A stretch of DNA of 64,000 bases from the NCBI GenBank assembly GCA_963693365.1, contig CAVNZM010000011.1, forward strand, positions 3,596,001 through 3,660,000, written 5' to 3'. A model generated the notes under the pieces. The model did not search any database and was not told the DNA's origin. It saw only the letters and a program-made list of their open reading frames with translations. The DNA comes from Amoebidium appalachense (lineage: Eukaryota; Ichthyosporea). Made by a program: the position numbers and the translations under genes. Each line of letters opens with the position of its first letter. The stretch's first letter is position 1. This document shows, one piece after another, positions 1-32,820 of the stretch.

Positions 1-480
1 GGGGGAGGGGGGGAAGGGGGGAAGGGGGGAGAGTCGAAGCTCGTGGGGGCAGCAGAGAGTGGTCAAGAGAGAGAGCGAGCCAGGGGGGGGGGGGGGGGGG
101 GGGGGGGTCTGAGAGAGAGGGAGGAGGGGGTGGGAGGGAGGGGGGAGAGAGAGAGACACGGGGGGGAGGGGGGAGGGGAGTGAGAGATGGTCAGTAAGAG
201 AGGGGGGGGGGGGGGGGTAGCGAGAAAGCAATACAGATGGATTAAGAGAGAGAGAGTGAGAGAATGTGAGCGAGAGAGCGAGAGAGAGTGATCAAGAGGG
301 AGAGGGTGGAGGAGGGGGAAGAGGAGGGGGGGGGGCGAGCGAGAAAAGATAGATGGAGAGAGAGGGAGAGGGACAGGGGGGGGGGGGGGGGAGGGGGAGA
401 AAGAGAGAGATGCAGAGGGAGGAGTAGAGAAAAAGAGAGGGGAGATAGAAAGAGAGGGAGAGAGAGAAGGGGGGGGGGGG

Positions 481-511
<31 letters not shown>

Positions 512-2933
512 GGGAGAGAGGGAGGGAGAGAGGCGGGGAGGGAGGGAGGGAGGGAGAGGGGGTCGGGAGGGGAGTGTATGTGTTTGTGTGTGTGTGTTGG
601 TTGGGTGCGAGGCTGGAGTGCCACAGGGAAAGGGTAGGGAGGAGACATAAACAAAATAAGAAAGAAACACATAAGTCCCAGGCCACAAGAAACCAGGTTG
701 TCCTCCCCCCCCTCCCCCCACACTTTCTTTTTACCCCCCCCTCCCCCCTCCCCCCAAAAAAAGGGGGGGGGGGGGGGGGGTCCCTTAACCCGCAATGGGC
801 ATACATGAAAGATTTCCACGTCTATCTGCCATAGGTGGTAACAAACAGGGGGGCACAAAAGTGCCAAAGGCAAAACGCAGAGGAAGAGAGGATTGGGCAG
901 ATGAGCTGGCCTAATAATAGGTGGGGAGAAGAGGGAAGAGGGAGGGGAGGGGAGGAAGGGCAGTGTGTGTAAAGTGCAAGAATACCGACACAAGGGGCCC
1001 CATACAGCGCGCACAACAACTCTGCTGGAGTAGGAAACAGGAAAAGAAACACATAAACTCTATTGTTGGGTGGGTGGGTGGGTGGGGTATGGTGCGCAGG
1101 AGGGGGGGGGAGGGGGGGGGATCACACAACATCCATGTACACGGGCAGAAACACAGGTATGCACATACCCACACATGAGCATGCGCACACGTGAACACAC
1201 AGACCTATGCACACACACCGAAGAAAAAGAGGAAGCCAAAGAGCTAGAAGAGTGCATATGGCCTTCATCTAAGGGGTCACACAGTCAAAAGAACGATATT
1301 CTTAGGAACGTAAGCTGTGTTTACAAGCTTTGCATGCGTGCTTACTATCCAATGTGTGTGTGTGCCCGCGCGTGTGTGTAATCAAGTTACAGAAGCTTTC
1401 TCATAGTTGGAAGTCACGTTTTAGGGTGTCCGGCCAATTAAAAAAAAAAAAATAGGAAAAACGGAAGGGCGCAAAAGGGGGAACGGAAAGGGGTAGGGAA
1501 AGAAACAAAGGTACAACCAATTACTACCTTTGTGATGAGTTGCCTAGATTATGTCAAACAGGGCCTAAAATACGCGGTTGTTCCTGCTACTGGTCGTTTC
1601 TTCCTCTACTTATCCCCCTTGTCTCTGAATGCCAATAATACTGAAGCTCATCCATCGACAGATGCGATCAAAACATGTTTCCTTCACTTGAGGTCACGTG
1701 TGACGGGGTGAGGGATGGGGGTGAGGATTTTGTGTTCTACACCCAACTGACCTTTTTTTTTGCCACAAGCAACCAGCTAGATGCAAAAATCTGCCAAACT
1801 TATGATACTCACAACTCTGTAAACTTAATTATGAGCACAACAATACAGGTCAACCTGATCTTGGAGTTGAACGATTTCTATTCCAAACTATTCGTAAACG
1901 GCTTGGATTGCGCCGTTTTGATTGGAGCCGGGCAATCCGTTCGACGCCTTAGAAACCTCGGGCGTTCCAAATGTGCTGGCAGCATTACGTAACAGCGGAA
2001 CATGGGCCGTACATACACTTCCAGCATCATTCATACAGCAATTATTCAATATGAATTTTCCTTTCCAAAGCAGGTTATAATTCAACAGCATTATTTAGTT
2101 AGTTACTTATGTATATAATTATGCTAACTTTAATTTACAACAGTTTGCTATTGCCTGCCAGCGCTGCCGCGACACCTCCGATATTTCCTCCTCTCCTGCA
2201 CAACCAACACCATGCCCTTGGCATTACCCGGCATTTAGCTAATAGCAGGGTCATAATTATGTACATGCATACATTAATCAAGGTATATACACCGTGTTCA
2301 TAAAGTATACATAGACATGCATGTTACCTAGCGTTCAAGGGAATGTACGTCTTTAACCCATATTTGTACTCAACTGTTGCATTAAACCGACGATTCAATA
2401 CTCTGTACATGTAAGCACACAACCAAAATCTACATACAAAACAAACCACTCACATCTCGAAATTTATAATTTATCAACAAACCCAAGCTACTCCTTCATT
2501 CCTGCCCCTATGCCCCCCCCCCCCCCCTCCCCCCCCCCCCCTCCCCCCCCCCCCCCCTCCCCCCCCCCCCCCCTCCCTCCTCCTCCTCCTAGCCTCTAGA
2601 TATTGCTAGCTCCCCATTGCCCGGCTCATCTCATCTGGGCCTGCCCTGCATCTTCATGCCCGGCCCAATTCGTATATAACGGTTGTATTATCATGAATTA
2701 TCATAATACATTTAGTGATAACCCAATCAAGATCCCTGCATGATTCCTACACTGGTTGCCTGTTCCACTACCTTGTGACTGTCCCTCCTCTTTTCCTTCC
2801 TGTATGTTTCATACACCGTCTTGGGTCTCGCTTGTGTTGTAGGCGATGTTTCGGGCTCCGAGGATGAGTAGGTTTTGCTCTCCCATGCGGTGTGGATGAG
2901 GTAAGTGGTGTAGGCCGCAGGGACTGTGTGTGT

Positions 2934-3018
<85 letters not shown>

Positions 3019-3250
3019 TACGTAGTCAGTAGGTGACGGTGGTAAGTAGGTGATGCCCGGAGGGGGGGGGGGGGGGGGGGGGGGGGGAGGGTGATGTATG
3101 CACTGGAGGGCACGTGAAAGAGTAGTCTCCCAAGTGGCCATAGAGTGAGTGGGATAGAGTGGAATACAAACGACGACAAAACACGAAAAACGCACAGGGG
3201 AGAGAGGCCCCGTCACTAGTTTGAGTAACTCGACACCAACACACAATAAT

Positions 3251-3293
<43 letters not shown>

Positions 3294-3449
3294 CACACAC
3301 ACAACCACCCGTGGTATTGCCTACACCACAACCAGCACCCACTCAAAAAAATCCGCCACTAAAGAGACTATACCGACCTACCCCCCCCCCCCCCCCCCCC
3401 CCCCCCCATTGAAACTACACGCACTCCCTGACAACCCCCCCCCCCCCCC

Positions 3450-3480
<31 letters not shown>

Positions 3481-3859
3481 ACCACCACCACCCACCCACC
3501 CATCGCCTACCCCTCCCCCCCCCCCCCCCCCCCCCCCCTCCCCCGTCTCCCCCCCTTCTCCTCTCCTCGCACTCCCTCATTCAAAGACACGAAAACAGCC
3601 TATGGTCAGGGGCTTAGTTACGAGCAACAAATATATGACAAACATAAAAAATATTTATGTTCACAGATACTGGCTGGGAAGCAAGCCATCCCTACCTGCC
3701 ATAGCGATAAAAGCTCTCCACCCGCCCACCAGATATGCCGTGAGTGTGTTCACGGGCAGAGACACAACCACAGCCACAAGAAGGAAATGAACCCAGGCCT
3801 TTTCGTTGCCACCAACGGGGGGTGGGAATGGGTCTGCGAACTACCCCACAGAGCTTGTG

Positions 3860-3910
<51 letters not shown>

Positions 3911-4600
3911 ACCCACACCTCAGGAAGGCGGGGGAGAGGGGGGAGGTGGCAGCACGGCGGGTGAATGGGGGGGGGGGGGAGGGGGGGGGGGGGGAGGGGG
4001 GATGGGGGGGATGGGGGGCAACTGAATCACATGACATTAACCCAATACAGAAACCTCTGCCCTTCCCCCTTTGCCTCCCCCTTGCCCCCACTAAACCACC
4101 ACCACAACCCCCCTCTCCCCCCAGTGCCTCCGCTCCCCGGGGCACGGGCCACCATTCCCATACCCTCTTTCCTTCACCCAAGTGCAATACATTATTATTA
4201 CCAAGGTGTGTGCATGTTTCATATGCAGCAGGGCATAAGGTTAGATGCAAGCATGGCTTGAGAATGGTGAAAACTAAAAGACAGCAAGGCGGGGGCTGCC
4301 GGGGGGGGGGGGGGGGGGGGGGGGAGGCGATGGCTGGGAGGGGGGAGGGAAAGAGGGGGGGGGGGGGGGGAGAGGAAGGAAGTGGTGGCTATGTGCTTCA
4401 ACTCAACGCCCAGGAAGCCAGATTGATTGGATGATTGGTGATGAAGCACGAGGAAACATCACGAATGAAGCAGCAAATGCATCCTGTCACCTAAGGAATG
4501 TTGGTCAGTATACCGGACAGAAGCTTACATCACCTCGCACGGACTGCCATACATGGGATTCGCGCACTCACACAGACGCGGAGAAGGGTGGGGAACAGGG
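1..4600. other. Low-complexity and unassigned region, no gene recognised
   Basis: The first 560 bases are purine-rich GA/G sequence. Positions 1400-2480 are ordinary mixed sequence with a modest open frame at 1675-1992 on the plus strand that I cannot link to any family. From 2500 on, C runs, a (GT) tract and C/A and G runs dominate. The long frames here translate only homopolymers and dinucleotide repeats. I see no exon with convincing splice borders. Confidence 0.6.
2936..3017. repeat. (GT)n microsatellite
   Basis: An almost pure dinucleotide tract of about 80 nt. It generates the histidine/threonine-repeat frames seen on the minus strand here, which are not genes. Confidence 0.95.
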
Positions 4601-4695
4601 GGAGGGGGGGGAGGGGGGAAGATCACGATGGGGGGGAGGTTGCATGCGCGGGGGGAAGGGAGGGGGGAGGGGGGGGGGGGGGGGAGATGCATATC

Positions 4696-15299
<10,604 letters not shown>

Positions 15300-15767
15300 T
15301 TTCTAGAACTGGGATTAAAAAGAACTTTTTTCATCGGTTTATAAGGCTATCCAACGATGGGGCATTGATGCCTGTATGCTGTGTGCTGTGATAGGTTTCG
15401 GAAGGTTTCGCCTCTAATCTTAGTTCAATTTCCAAAACCTCTCTTTCGAAACCTCACCTAGCGACCACATCCGTCATTTATTTCGCCTCACAACTAGTTC
15501 TAGTTCAGTTTCTTCTTTTTCGTTCAATACTACGCTCTTGTATTATTTACGCCTCCACTTCACGTCCCAGCCGCACTGCCGGACACCGTAACGTCCCACC
15601 AGCACCTACAAAAAAAAAAAAAAAACCCCAACTTGCATGCACAACATGTCCCGCTGAGTGACGCACCGTGCGCAACAGGGTTCGAGGTTACGAAAAAAAA
15701 TCGGAATTTCCGATATTTGAAAACACAGTTCCGAAAATCGTCCCGGCCAAATCGGAACGTCCGAGAG

Positions 15768-15805
<38 letters not shown>

Positions 15806-16683
15806 CCCGCCCCCGGGGGGAAGCTTCTCATGACTTCGCAGGTCTCATCATACACGGGGCATACACCACCCACACAAGCTGCACACGTACGTACGTGTCT
15901 CCCTGTCCCTGTAGAATGTTCAATGGGAGACCCTGACTACAGCGCCAGCTGCAGCCTAGCACATCTACATGTTGTCACACCAAACACATTTATGCACACA
16001 CCCACGCACACACACACACACACACACACGCACACACAGACACACACACACAAACTCACACACACACAGCCGTGACACCACATATGCATCATAGCCATGC
16101 ATGGCCACATGTTCATGAACATACAATGCACATGCCTGCGCATGTATATATATATAGAGGCCGGCCTCCACTTCAAAACTTCCCCTCCCCAGAAATCGAA
16201 CCCCATTCTCCCCTCCTCCGCTGCCCACCGTTTCCTCCACCAGTGCTGCCCCTCCTTCTCCCCCACCGCCGCTCCGGCCTCACCCCTCCCCCCCCTCCCC
16301 CCCCCCCCCTCAGGCGGATCCCTCCCCCCCCCCCCCCCCCCCACTAGTACTCCCCTCCCCCCCCCCCCCCCCCCCATTGCCCCCCAAGAAGGCCTTAACA
16401 TGGAATGGATCTAGATGCTCAGAGTCGACGGCCACCAGGTGCAGGTGCCACGTGTATCACGATCAGTGGCATGCGTTTTCAATGGCAGGCGAGTACACAC
16501 TGTGCACCACTGTGTTCCGTTCAAAGACACACATCCACATACATACACAGCCGTGACACCACACAATCATGTGACCTAGGCTAGTACACGTTCACAGGCA
16601 CATACTATCTCAGATCATGATAACGGTATTACAAACGTGCACATGCATCCACCCTGTACAATATTAATCACATGCTATGCACC

Positions 16684-16754
<71 letters not shown>

Positions 16755-16803
16755 ACACCGCACACACACAATGTACACGGCGCACGCACACAAACCCCGT
16801 GGC

Positions 16804-16838
<35 letters not shown>

Positions 16839-17024
16839 CAAGAAACCGTTGGTACAAACACACACCCACACTGGCATGTACACACACACACACAGACACA
16901 CACACCCTGCATACATACACACCACACTGCACACACACACACATACATACACACACTGTACATACATACACAAACACCATAACCGTTGGCACAAAACACA
17001 CACACACATACACACAATGTCATG

Positions 17025-17074
<50 letters not shown>

Positions 17075-17357
17075 CACGTGCACATGTGCACACATGCACA
17101 CAACATAGACACACACACACCGATTACCGCTGACACAAATACACACACCCACACCTGTACACATACACACAGACACACACACCGTGGATACATACCCACC
17201 ACACACACACACACACAATTGCAAAGAAAAATACTCAAACACACACAAACACAGACACAACCACCCGACCTGATTTTCTTCCCCCCCCCCCCCCCCCCCT
17301 CTCCCCCCCAAACATTCGATTTCTGCCTGAGCTTCCCATGTTGCTGCCTCAACTCAC

Positions 17358-17404
<47 letters not shown>

Positions 17405-18140
17405 CCCCCCCTCCCTCCCCTCCCCCTCCCCCAAAATGTTTAAATACGGAGACAAAATGTATATATATATTGTGCATTATGTAATATTGCACTTCATATT
17501 TCCCTTTTATTCCTTCAAACCTTCAAGTGCCAACACCAGGAAGGCTCTAATAACCACAGGGGTTTTCAGTATGCATTATAATTACATTTTGATGCAATAT
17601 AGGCACAAATAAGCATGCCCTAGTTTACTGATGCGCGATGATTACGATTTTTGGTGGGCCTGCTCCGACGGAGCATTCCGATTTTCGAAGAGGTTTTCCG
17701 AAACGGGATTTCGACTTCCGTTAATGGGCTCCACCGTCCTTCGAACCCTGGTGCGCAAATAGATCTATTCTATCGGTAGATGTGATTGGCTACAAGCGCA
17801 CCACAGCGCGCAAAATAAAATAGCCTTATTTGGAAGGTACTTTTTCACTTGGGCCCATCTTTCTCCAGCGCCGCTCTCCCCCTCCCTCCCCCCCCCTTCC
17901 TCTCCCAAGGATCCCCCCTTCTCCCCCTTTCTCCCCCCTCCCCCCGCCCTTTTTTCCTTCTCATCACCCATCAATTGTTACGGTGGGAAAAGAATGTGTG
18001 ATTCTGGGAACCCCTTGATTTTATCATATGTGCGTGGTCAGATGGGCACTCTTTTGTCGATTCGGAAGTTGCACGATGCAGTAAATGTACATTCCAAAAC
18101 TGAAAAGGATAGCAAGTTCAGCCCTAAGGGTAAGAAGCTG
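15300..18140. other. Intergenic region, no gene recognised
   Basis: Positions 15300-15760 precede the membrane-protein gene start and are ordinary sequence, plausibly its promoter. C runs and a long CA-rich field (16690-17260, many interrupted CACACA blocks) follow, then C runs to 17430. Positions 17430-17880 are mixed sequence with several TTCCGAAA/TTTTCGAA-type motifs. I find no exon with good borders. Confidence 0.55.
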
Positions 18141-18146
18141 TTTATT
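18141..18146 (-). terminator. Candidate poly(A) signal of the GNAT gene
   Basis: TTTATT on the plus strand reads AATAAA on the minus strand. It lies about 165 nt beyond the GNAT stop codon and is followed by AT-rich sequence. Assigned from motif and position only. Confidence 0.45.
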
Positions 18147-18310
18147 ATAATGTAGCAATTTATAAAGAGACGGGGACTCTAAACAAACAAGAGAGGGCAA
18201 GAGGACGAGATGTGAAAGGGGGGGGGGGGGGGGGGGGGGTTTAACGGGAACAACCCATGCTTCAAGAACGCAAGCTTTAGATCCACCCTAATACAGCCCT
18301 TGATTAGCTA

Positions 18311-19502
18311 CTACTCGTTAAGTGTCTTTGAAAAAACAACACGCGGTATAGTTAGGTCTGTATTCCGAAGTGGGTGGTCGTATCTGTGCTGCTCCACATA
18401 TCCACACCGCTCATAAAACGGTGCTGCATTGAGCGAGGAGACTATCTTCACCTCCTTGGCGCCTTTTTGCCGTGCAAGGCCCTCAACATGCGAGAGAAGA
18501 AACCTTCCCCGTCCCTGCTTGGCTCCCGAGGGATGCACGTGAAGGGACTCCACCTGGGGATGCACAACTTGACCTTAGTTTATGTTTGTGTGTGTGTTGT
18601 GCATTTTGCTTAGGGGTTCCGTGTTCAAGCATGCAGTGTGTGTGCGTATGTGTGTATGTCAGTGTGTGTGTGCGCGCGCACCAGCTCGGTCACGCGTGCG
18701 TGCCTGTGCGCGCTGGGAAGTTGCGGGGATGCCTCCCCCTCCGCACTTCTTCCCCGTTAGAGAAGGGATCTGGGTGCATATGCGTGCCACTGCGTTTATG
18801 TTGGGGAGGAAGTGGGGAGGGGGGGGGGAGGGGGGGGGGGGAAGGCGGGCGGACGGCGACGGGGCGGGGTTTTAGGGAGAGGGGGGGGAAGAGGGGGGGG
18901 GGGGGGGAGGGGGGGAGGGAGGAAGAAAGACACGGAGAGCAAATAATGTGCCGGAAGCATCGGGGACAGATCGCGGTGAATGTCAGAGCAGCTTGTCGCA
19001 GGAAAGTTGTGCATGCATACGAGGAGAGAGAGTGGGTGCTTTCCGGCCACAAAAGACGGCGCGTCCCCCACAGTGGGTTGTGCAGATGCGCGTTTTGGCT
19101 TCGGTCTCCGTAATTCACAAACTGCAAGCCCATGCCATACAAACCACTTACTTCGCGGTACTTAAGTCTACAAATCAGCTTGTTCAAACCTCCCCTACCC
19201 GGATCTTTTGTCCGCCCGTGTCCATTAATACCTCGGCAAGCGGTAGTTGAAGCGATGTCCACGTGACCAAACCTTCTACTCTTCCATCAACTTCAAGAAC
19301 ATATGCTTCTCCTCTCTCTGTTGCTTTCGCGTAAGCTGCAGGCGTCACCAGTGCTGTCCAAGCTTTTATTTGGTCGTGTGTGTGGCATCCAGCAGCCAAA
19401 TCCGTTATGGCTGCAATGTGAAAAAATGGCCATGATGTTGCCATCCGACAACGTGGCAGGACGGATGGTCCAGTTTTTTGTGGGGTGTGTGGTTGCTGCC
19501 AT
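18311..19502 (-). CDS. GNAT-family N-acetyltransferase, two exons, with a one-base frame break
   Basis: Likely transfers acetyl from acetyl-CoA to an amine; the substrate is unknown. Exon 1 is 19199-19502 (ATG at 19502), ending ATCCGG|gtaggg. Exon 2 is 18311-18553, after a catccccag acceptor, phase 0, ending TAG. The N-terminus has the usual GNAT opening (WTIRPATLSDGNIMAIF). The acetyl-CoA-binding motif A is seen at the start of exon 2 (VESLHVHPSGAKQGRGRFLL), followed by the motif B-like APFYERCGYVEQ. With the break allowed for, the length is 181 aa, normal for the family. The break: the frame must lose one T of a six-T run (plus-strand A run 19421-19426) to join IMAIF to HIAAITDLAAG. Both flanks are clearly coding, so this is a base-call error or a recent lesion. 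Confidence 0.8.
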
Positions 19503-19648
19503 TCTGCTATGAGAGCTGTGTCGTTCGAGAAGTTGCGTCGCTTTTTGGGAAGCTGACGCTTTCTAAAATAGTCATGCACTCGGGACTGAGACCGTGAGAC
19601 AGACACAGGCACTGAGCAGCACCCTGAATTCGGCCGGCCTAGCTCCTA

Positions 19649-19677
19649 TGACGTCATGGCCGCCTGCGCTGACGTCA
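19649..19677. promoter_or_regulatory. Two CRE/ATF palindromes
   Basis: TGACGTCA occurs at 19649-19656 and again at 19670-19677, 147-175 bp upstream of the GNAT start. Two perfect eight-base palindromes 21 bp apart are unlikely by chance. They fit binding by bZIP factors of the CREB/ATF type. The same octamer occurs in the AFG2/TYMS promoter. Confidence 0.6.
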
Positions 19678-19694
19678 CTCTGACGGGAACTCGA

Positions 19695-19704
19695 CCTTAT
19701 ATGG
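19695..19704 (-). promoter_or_regulatory. TATA-like element upstream of the GNAT gene
   Basis: The minus strand reads CCATATAAGG, about 195 nt upstream of the GNAT ATG. Position and sequence suggest a TATA box, but the two CREs lie downstream of it, so the assignment is tentative. Confidence 0.3.
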
Positions 19705-19846
19705 CGATAGTGAGTAGTCACTACATACTGAGTACATGGGTCATTCAGAAAGAAGATAATTCACATATCAGAAAATAAGTACTCGAATTTTGGGGGGGGG
19801 AAAGAAGTCTAGGGTAAGAAGGGGCCAACCACATCGGCAGAGTCAA

Positions 19847-19925
19847 TTTGCAAAAAGCAGAATTATTCTGCAAAAAGCGGAATAATTCTGCAAAAGGCAT
19901 AATTATTCTGCAAATGCCAAAATTC
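19847..19925. repeat. Four tandem 20-bp AT-rich repeats
   Basis: Four units of the type CTGCAAAAAGCGGAATAATT run head to tail with small changes. They lie upstream of the GNAT gene beyond its CRE pair. The intact spacing suggests slippage or a clustered binding site. Confidence 0.75.
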
Positions 19926-19929
19926 ACCT

Positions 19930-20092
19930 TAAGAAGCATCGAACATTGTTATAAAGTCCCCATCCTCACATGAATTCCGAGTTTTACACCTAATGCTGCT
20001 TGGAAAATAAATTATTATTCTTTTTTAAATTTAAATTTTTTTTAATGGTGGTGGTGTTATGGATTTTTTTTCATTAATTTCTTTCTTTTTTT

Positions 20093-20143
<51 letters not shown>

Positions 20144-20987
20144 CGAAGGGTTGATCCTTATTCCTCCCCCTCCCCCAGGGCCCAACCACACCACGGGAGG
20201 GATACAGTCAACAGTGTGTTTTTGTTAACCACGCGCACGTTTTTTTTTTTTTTTCTCGCGCACACGTGTGTGTGCATGGCCCCGGAGGAGATAAGGGGGA
20301 CCAAGATTGGGGGGAGGGGGGGAAGAGGGCGCAGAGGCCGGCAAGGGGAGAGCTGTGAGAGCTCGACAGAGAGAGAAACAGGGGGGAGGGGAATTATTGA
20401 GTAAGTGTTATAAAATTGCCATATTAGTGTTGAAATAAGTCTTCGCACGGGCGTGCATGTCCCAAAGTGTGTGGGTGGCTGTCATTTACTTTGGAGGGCG
20501 AGGCGGGGGGTGAAAGGTGGGGGAAGGTGGGAGGGGGAGGGGGGAGGGGAAGGAGGGCTGGGAGGGGGAGGGAGGGACAGGGAAAGTGGGAGAGAAAGAG
20601 GGAGGGGGTCACTGCAGGCGGGGGGGGGGGGGGGGGGGGGGGGGGGGGAGGGGGGGGGGGGGAGGAAGAGAGGGGCAGGGGGGCAGGGGGGGGGGGGGGG
20701 GGGGGGGGAAGTACCAACGTAAGTCTGGCATTAACTATACGTATGCATTATGTCTTTCTCATTCACTACATGTAGCTCCAGATTTACTCTTGTGTTCGAA
20801 TTCACACCAACACACACACAAGCGCGCACACACACAAGCACATATGCACAGACATGTATACAGGGAAAAGAAGCCGTCCACACCACATGACATACGGACT
20901 CTAACATGCGCGCATGGGGCACCCAGTTGCACAACTTACACAGTGGTGGTGGTGGTGGGTTGGTGGGTGGGGTGGGGTGGGGTGGGG

Positions 20988-21036
<49 letters not shown>

Positions 21037-21492
21037 TCTAAGAGGGGGGGGGGGGGGAGGGAGATAGAAGACTAGTCGGCAGCTCAAGGGGTTCTTTGCT
21101 TTGCCCTTTTGGACAGCATGATACATACAATACATTCTTGGAAAGCCAGCACCACCACCGGCACTCTCGCATGACACTTGCATGGCCTTAATGAAAAAAG
21201 ATTCACGTTACACATTTTACGTGCACATTATCCAGTGTCACACCGACACAAACAATACGGGGAAAAACCCACCAAGACTCTTTTTGTTTAAAAGAAATTT
21301 CATGCCACGAATTCATACATACAAGAGAGTCAGAAACAGAAAGAAGAAGAGGACTACGCAATCACAAAAAGAAAGGCAAAACAATTATAGATTCCAGACA
21401 CATTTCACCCTTAACATCTGGTGCGCGCGCTTCAAATTCGTTACATATACACACAACACGTGTGTTCGCGCGTCAGAGGGTGTCTATGCCCA

Positions 21493-21583
<91 letters not shown>

Positions 21584-21716
21584 ACGTGTGACCTCCATGG
21601 GTTTGTGTTAAAAAATAACGTGGTGTTGTATATGAACGACAGCCACTTATCAATTAGAAAGCCAAAAGAGATGAAAAAGTCAACGAATCACACCTTATTA
21701 CAAGAAAATACGAAGA

Positions 21717-21755
<39 letters not shown>

Positions 21756-21852
21756 AAAAAAAAAAAAAAAAGAAAAGGTTTAAACCCCACAAGGGAGGGA
21801 AAAAAAAAGGAAGAAGAAAAGAAAAGGAAGAGAAAAGGGGAAAAAAACCTTA

Positions 21853-21898
<46 letters not shown>

Positions 21899-22530
21899 AA
21901 AAAGGGGAAAAAAAAAAAAAAAAAAAAAAAACGGAGAACAAGAATTGGCCCAGGTGTGAATACTATACACGAGAAGCAACTATCAAAAAAAAAAAGAGGA
22001 GGAGGAGGAGAACTCAAGGAGGAAAGGAAGAAGAGGACAACGAAGAACGATGAGAGATAAAAACAGCAACGAAACATGTTTCTAACCGAACCAACTCCGT
22101 TACTTTTTCTCAAAGTTCCTATGTCATGTAGCTGCAAGCATGCGCCACCACCACCAAGTTCCCATCCACTTGCAACCACACACACGTGAAGCTCACATTC
22201 ACCATACCCAAAATCGTTTTCACCCAACCTTCAACTGCGTCGACGGAAAGTAAACTGGCCTGGGCTGAAGTCTGAACAAGAACAAGAACAACACGCTCCA
22301 AGCACAGCAGTCGCATCAGCTCGTACCACCAGCACCTGTGCAAGTAGTGAGCAACGCCGTTACAATGCATTTTCTTTTTCTTTTCTGTGCCTATATGTGC
22401 CCCCCCCTCTCCCCCCCTCCGCAAGCACACCTAACCCCGCCACCATTTCCCCCCCCCCCCCCCCTCCCCCCGTCAAACACACACACACACACACACACAT
22501 AGGCGGGGGGAGGGGGGGGAGGGGGGGGGG
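19930..22530. other. Intergenic low-complexity region
   Basis: Contains a T run joined to a G run (20085-20143), GA/G-rich sequence, a (GT) tract at 21494-21581 and C/A compound runs at 21716-21930. A minus-strand segment at 22225-22347 with a good acceptor (ttgcacag) could be a terminal exon of the ataxin-7-like gene. Otherwise I see no gene. Confidence 0.5.
21494..21581. repeat. (GT)n microsatellite
   Basis: An almost pure GT tract of about 88 nt. Confidence 0.95.
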
Positions 22531-22532
22531 GG

Positions 22533-22627
22533 GGAGTTGACTGTGTTGCAGAGTAAGAAGTACACAATCATGACGGACAACATATGCATATTGCAAAGTA
22601 CACAAATCTCACGTTCGCAGGGTATGC
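22533..22627 (+). repeat. Dispersed repeat family copy, G-run headed
   Basis: Directly after a G run. Carries GTTGCAGAGTAAGAAGTACA, ATCATGACGGACAACAT and ATTGCAAAGTACACA, the family core. It lies 3' of, and antisense to, the ataxin-7-like gene. Confidence 0.75.
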
Positions 22628-22687
22628 ATCATTATTTGGGGGAGGGAGGGGGGGGGGCTAGGGGGGGGGGGGGGGGGCTAGGGGGCT

Positions 22688-22799
22688 GTTTTATTGAGTT
22701 ACTAAGGACGAAGTACACATTCATGACAAACAAGACAATGCAAAATGTAAAGTAAACATAAGAAGTATGCATCATAAGCAGCATAGCAGGTGTGCATAT

Positions 22800-22800
<1 letters not shown>
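22688..22800 (+). repeat. Dispersed repeat family copy
   Basis: Carries GGACGAAGTACACATTCATG, AACAAGACAATGCAAAATGT and the distal AGTATGCATCATAAGCAGCA. It follows the previous copy in the same orientation and has a long G run downstream. Confidence 0.75.
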
Positions 22801-22837
<37 letters not shown>

Positions 22838-22959
22838 GGAAGAGAGGGTCTGACGTACACATTCGCAACAGCAACACACTACATGAACTATCATAAAAGC
22901 GCACACACAAACAGATAGACATCACGGGAGGCTCACACTAATCACGAATGTTTGCATAC

Positions 22960-31806
<8,847 letters not shown>

Positions 31807-32026
31807 CCTCCCTGCGCAAAGAAAAAAAATGCATTAGAGAGAGAAATCGAGTGAGAGAGAGCAAGAACGAGGGGGGGGGGGGGGGGGGGGGGGGGAGGAG
31901 AGGAGGAATAAGAGAATGTCAAGAAGTGCCTCTATAGCCAAGGCAGCTGAGTTGGGCGAGGATAAACAAGCAGGATATAAAGGGGGGAGAAGGGGGGGGG
32001 GGGGGGAGGGGGGGGGAGGGGGTAGA

Positions 32027-32255
32027 ATAAGATCTAGAGTACACATTCATCAAGGACAACACAACACAGAGTGCAGACCACACATAAAGAGTATGCATAG
32101 TAAGCAGAGCCCATCCTCAGGGGGGACCAAAGTCATACACAGTACCCGAAGGGGTAGAATGTGCTAAAGAGTATGAAGTATGCATTCAAGACAGAACAGA
32201 CCAGAACAAAATAGATTTGCGAAGCTGGCACCAAGAGTAGGCATCTTAAGTGGTG
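32027..32255 (+). repeat. Dispersed repeat family copy, long form
   Basis: Carries AGAGTACACATTCATCAAGG, ACAACACAACACAGAGTGCA, AGAGTATGCATAGTAAGCAG, AGCCCATCCTCAGGGGGGAC and a CAAAGTCAT...GTACCCG end, followed by a second partial core. It lies upstream of the ataxin-7 ATG, in its presumed first intron, antisense. Confidence 0.8.
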
Positions 32256-32490
32256 GAATGCAGAGAGAAAAAGCCTCGGCCGGAAAAATGCATCGGATGT
32301 CGTAAAAAGACATGGGATGCGAAGAGGGAAAAAACCATAATAATAACAAAGGTGCCGTAGAACACAAGCAGTTTCGAATCACAGTTTCGAAAGTGACAGG
32401 AGTTACTATATACCTGTCTGAAGCCCCTATTAAAAACAGAACACGCTACCTAAGGATCAGGCACGCCCGGGCGCAGGGGGGGGGGGGGGG

Positions 32491-32590
32491 GGTTTGAACG
32501 TGGTGCAGAATACGAAGTACACCTTCACGACGGACAACACGATGCAGATTGCAAAGCACACCTAAATAGCATGGGACGAGTGATCTTTTG
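32491..32590 (+). repeat. Dispersed repeat family copy, G-run headed
   Basis: Directly after an 18-nt G run: TTTGAACGTGGTGCAGAATA, CGAAGTACACCTTCACGACG, GACAACACGATGCAGATTGC. Same orientation as the other copies in this gene region. Confidence 0.8.
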
Positions 32591-32619
32591 CTTTTTATTC
32601 CCTGCTAACAATCTCTCTG

Positions 32620-32778
32620 ATGGTGCAATATTTCGTTTGCAAAAAAATAGAAAGGGCTCAGGGAAAAAAATCACTCATTTTTCGAAGTTCATCCCCCCCT
32701 CCCGTGGTCTGTTCTTGCGAACAGTGTGAAGCTGTGTGCGCAATCCTGGACACCGCAAAGGCCGACCCCGATCTAGGG

Positions 32779-32820
<42 letters not shown>

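Noticed and set aside
63-806. Long proline/serine/leucine-rich open frames
   Set aside because: They are translations of GA and G runs; no start context, no splice borders, all frames open.
1675-2091. Overlapping frames on both strands in ordinary sequence
   Set aside because: Neither shows a family signature or splice partner; length is within chance for this composition.
17640-17760. Possible tRNA near a TTCGAAC motif
   Set aside because: No acceptor, D or anticodon stem can be formed around it.
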